DNA of 64,000 bases from Burkholderiaceae bacterium (lineage in GTDB: Bacteria > Pseudomonadota > Gammaproteobacteria > Burkholderiales > Burkholderiaceae). Below the pieces are notes generated by a model that was not told the origin of the DNA, did no database searches, and worked only from the letters and a program-made list of their open reading frames with translations. The DNA lies in contig CANFOL010000006.1 of assembly GCA_947448695.1 (NCBI GenBank), forward strand, positions 1 through 64,000, read 5' to 3'. Below, one piece after another: positions 63,828 through 64,000 of the stretch. Positions within the stretch are counted from its first letter, which is position 1; the number at the start of each line of letters is the position of its first letter. Position numbers and translations under genes: made by a program.

Positions 63828-64000
63828 ATGTTTATCAATCCAGTGATCATTTCTATTTTTAAAATCTTAGCGACCATTCTTGCAGCATTAGTTGCGGCAT
63901 TAGTTTGTGTATCTTTACATACGCCACTTCCCTGGATGATTGGACCACTGCTGATTACTGCAACTCTTTCTATGCTTGGTTTAGGCACTCTAAGCTGGGC
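63828..64000 (+). CDS. AbrB-family membrane protein, cut by window end
   Basis: ATG 63828 opens a frame that runs off the window after 57 residues. It starts MFINPVIISIFKILATILAAL and contains HTPLPWMIGPLLITATLSM, the typical first repeat of the AbrB (putative ammonia monooxygenase/transporter) membrane family. The frame has two hydrophobic segments so far. No Shine-Dalgarno is obvious. Confidence 0.65.
   Translation, partial: MFINPVIISIFKILATILAALVAALVCVSLHTPLPWMIGPLLITATLSMLGLGTLSW

Overview
The window looks like chromosome of a low-GC betaproteobacterium of the Burkholderiaceae, most plausibly Polynucleobacter or a close freshwater relative. The reasons are the AT-rich base composition, five orphan Bug-type (tripartite tricarboxylate transporter) receptors, the purine and urease gene set, and compact collinear catabolic operons. 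The genus is an inference from gene content and style, not from a search. No rRNA, complete tRNA, transposase, integrase or CRISPR array was seen.

Region 1 (1-4.4 kb) is a scarred accessory patch. It holds a higBA-type toxin-antitoxin pair with a second antitoxin copy, a mazEF pair, two long copies and one short remnant of a unit carrying a 66-residue unknown gene, and three copies of a fragment matching the 3' half of a tRNA-Lys. Two decayed copies of the same fragment lie near 9.7 and 45.3 kb. It also holds tandem 25-bp repeats and a run of three GNRA-loop hairpins in front of a tiny reading frame. Region 2 (4.4-12.9 kb) has four orphan Bug receptors mixed with a NIPSNAP protein, a BKACE-type beta-keto acid cleavage enzyme, a PRISE-type reductase and a short-chain dehydrogenase. 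Region 3 (13.1-16.1 kb) has a four-domain rhodanese, a small cupin and gpt.

Region 4 (16.2-29.4 kb) is a complete route from urate to ammonia: an ABC importer, uraD, puuE, uraH, puuD with a fused cytochrome c domain, allantoicase, ureidoglycolate lyase, then ureDAJBCEFG. Region 5 (29.5-45.1 kb) continues on the minus strand directly upstream of urease: a three-subunit molybdenum hydroxylase, a Bug receptor, RidA, HyuB/HyuA (ATP-dependent amidohydrolase family), an aldehyde dehydrogenase, a two-subunit TPP decarboxylase, a thioesterase, an acyl-CoA ligase, a zinc-type dehydrogenase and a LysR regulator. Region 6 (45.5-55.3 kb) is a second molybdenum hydroxylase whose large subunit and small subunits sit in divergent operons, with a NitT/TauT-type ABC importer, an MmgE/PrpD protein, a ring-opening amidohydrolase of the barbiturase/cyanuric acid hydrolase family and an AtzH/HpxZ-like protein.

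Regions 4-6 read together as an N-heterocycle catabolic district: import, hydroxylation by molybdoenzymes, hydrolytic ring opening, side-chain oxidation, and recovery of nitrogen through urea. Region 7 (55.7-64 kb) has a histidinol-dehydrogenase-like enzyme with a short-chain dehydrogenase, a RibA with a degenerate RibB-like N-terminal half, a secreted fasciclin protein, a Tat-exported M24-fold protein that has lost most metal ligands, an exported amidohydrolase, and the start of an AbrB-family membrane protein cut by the window end.
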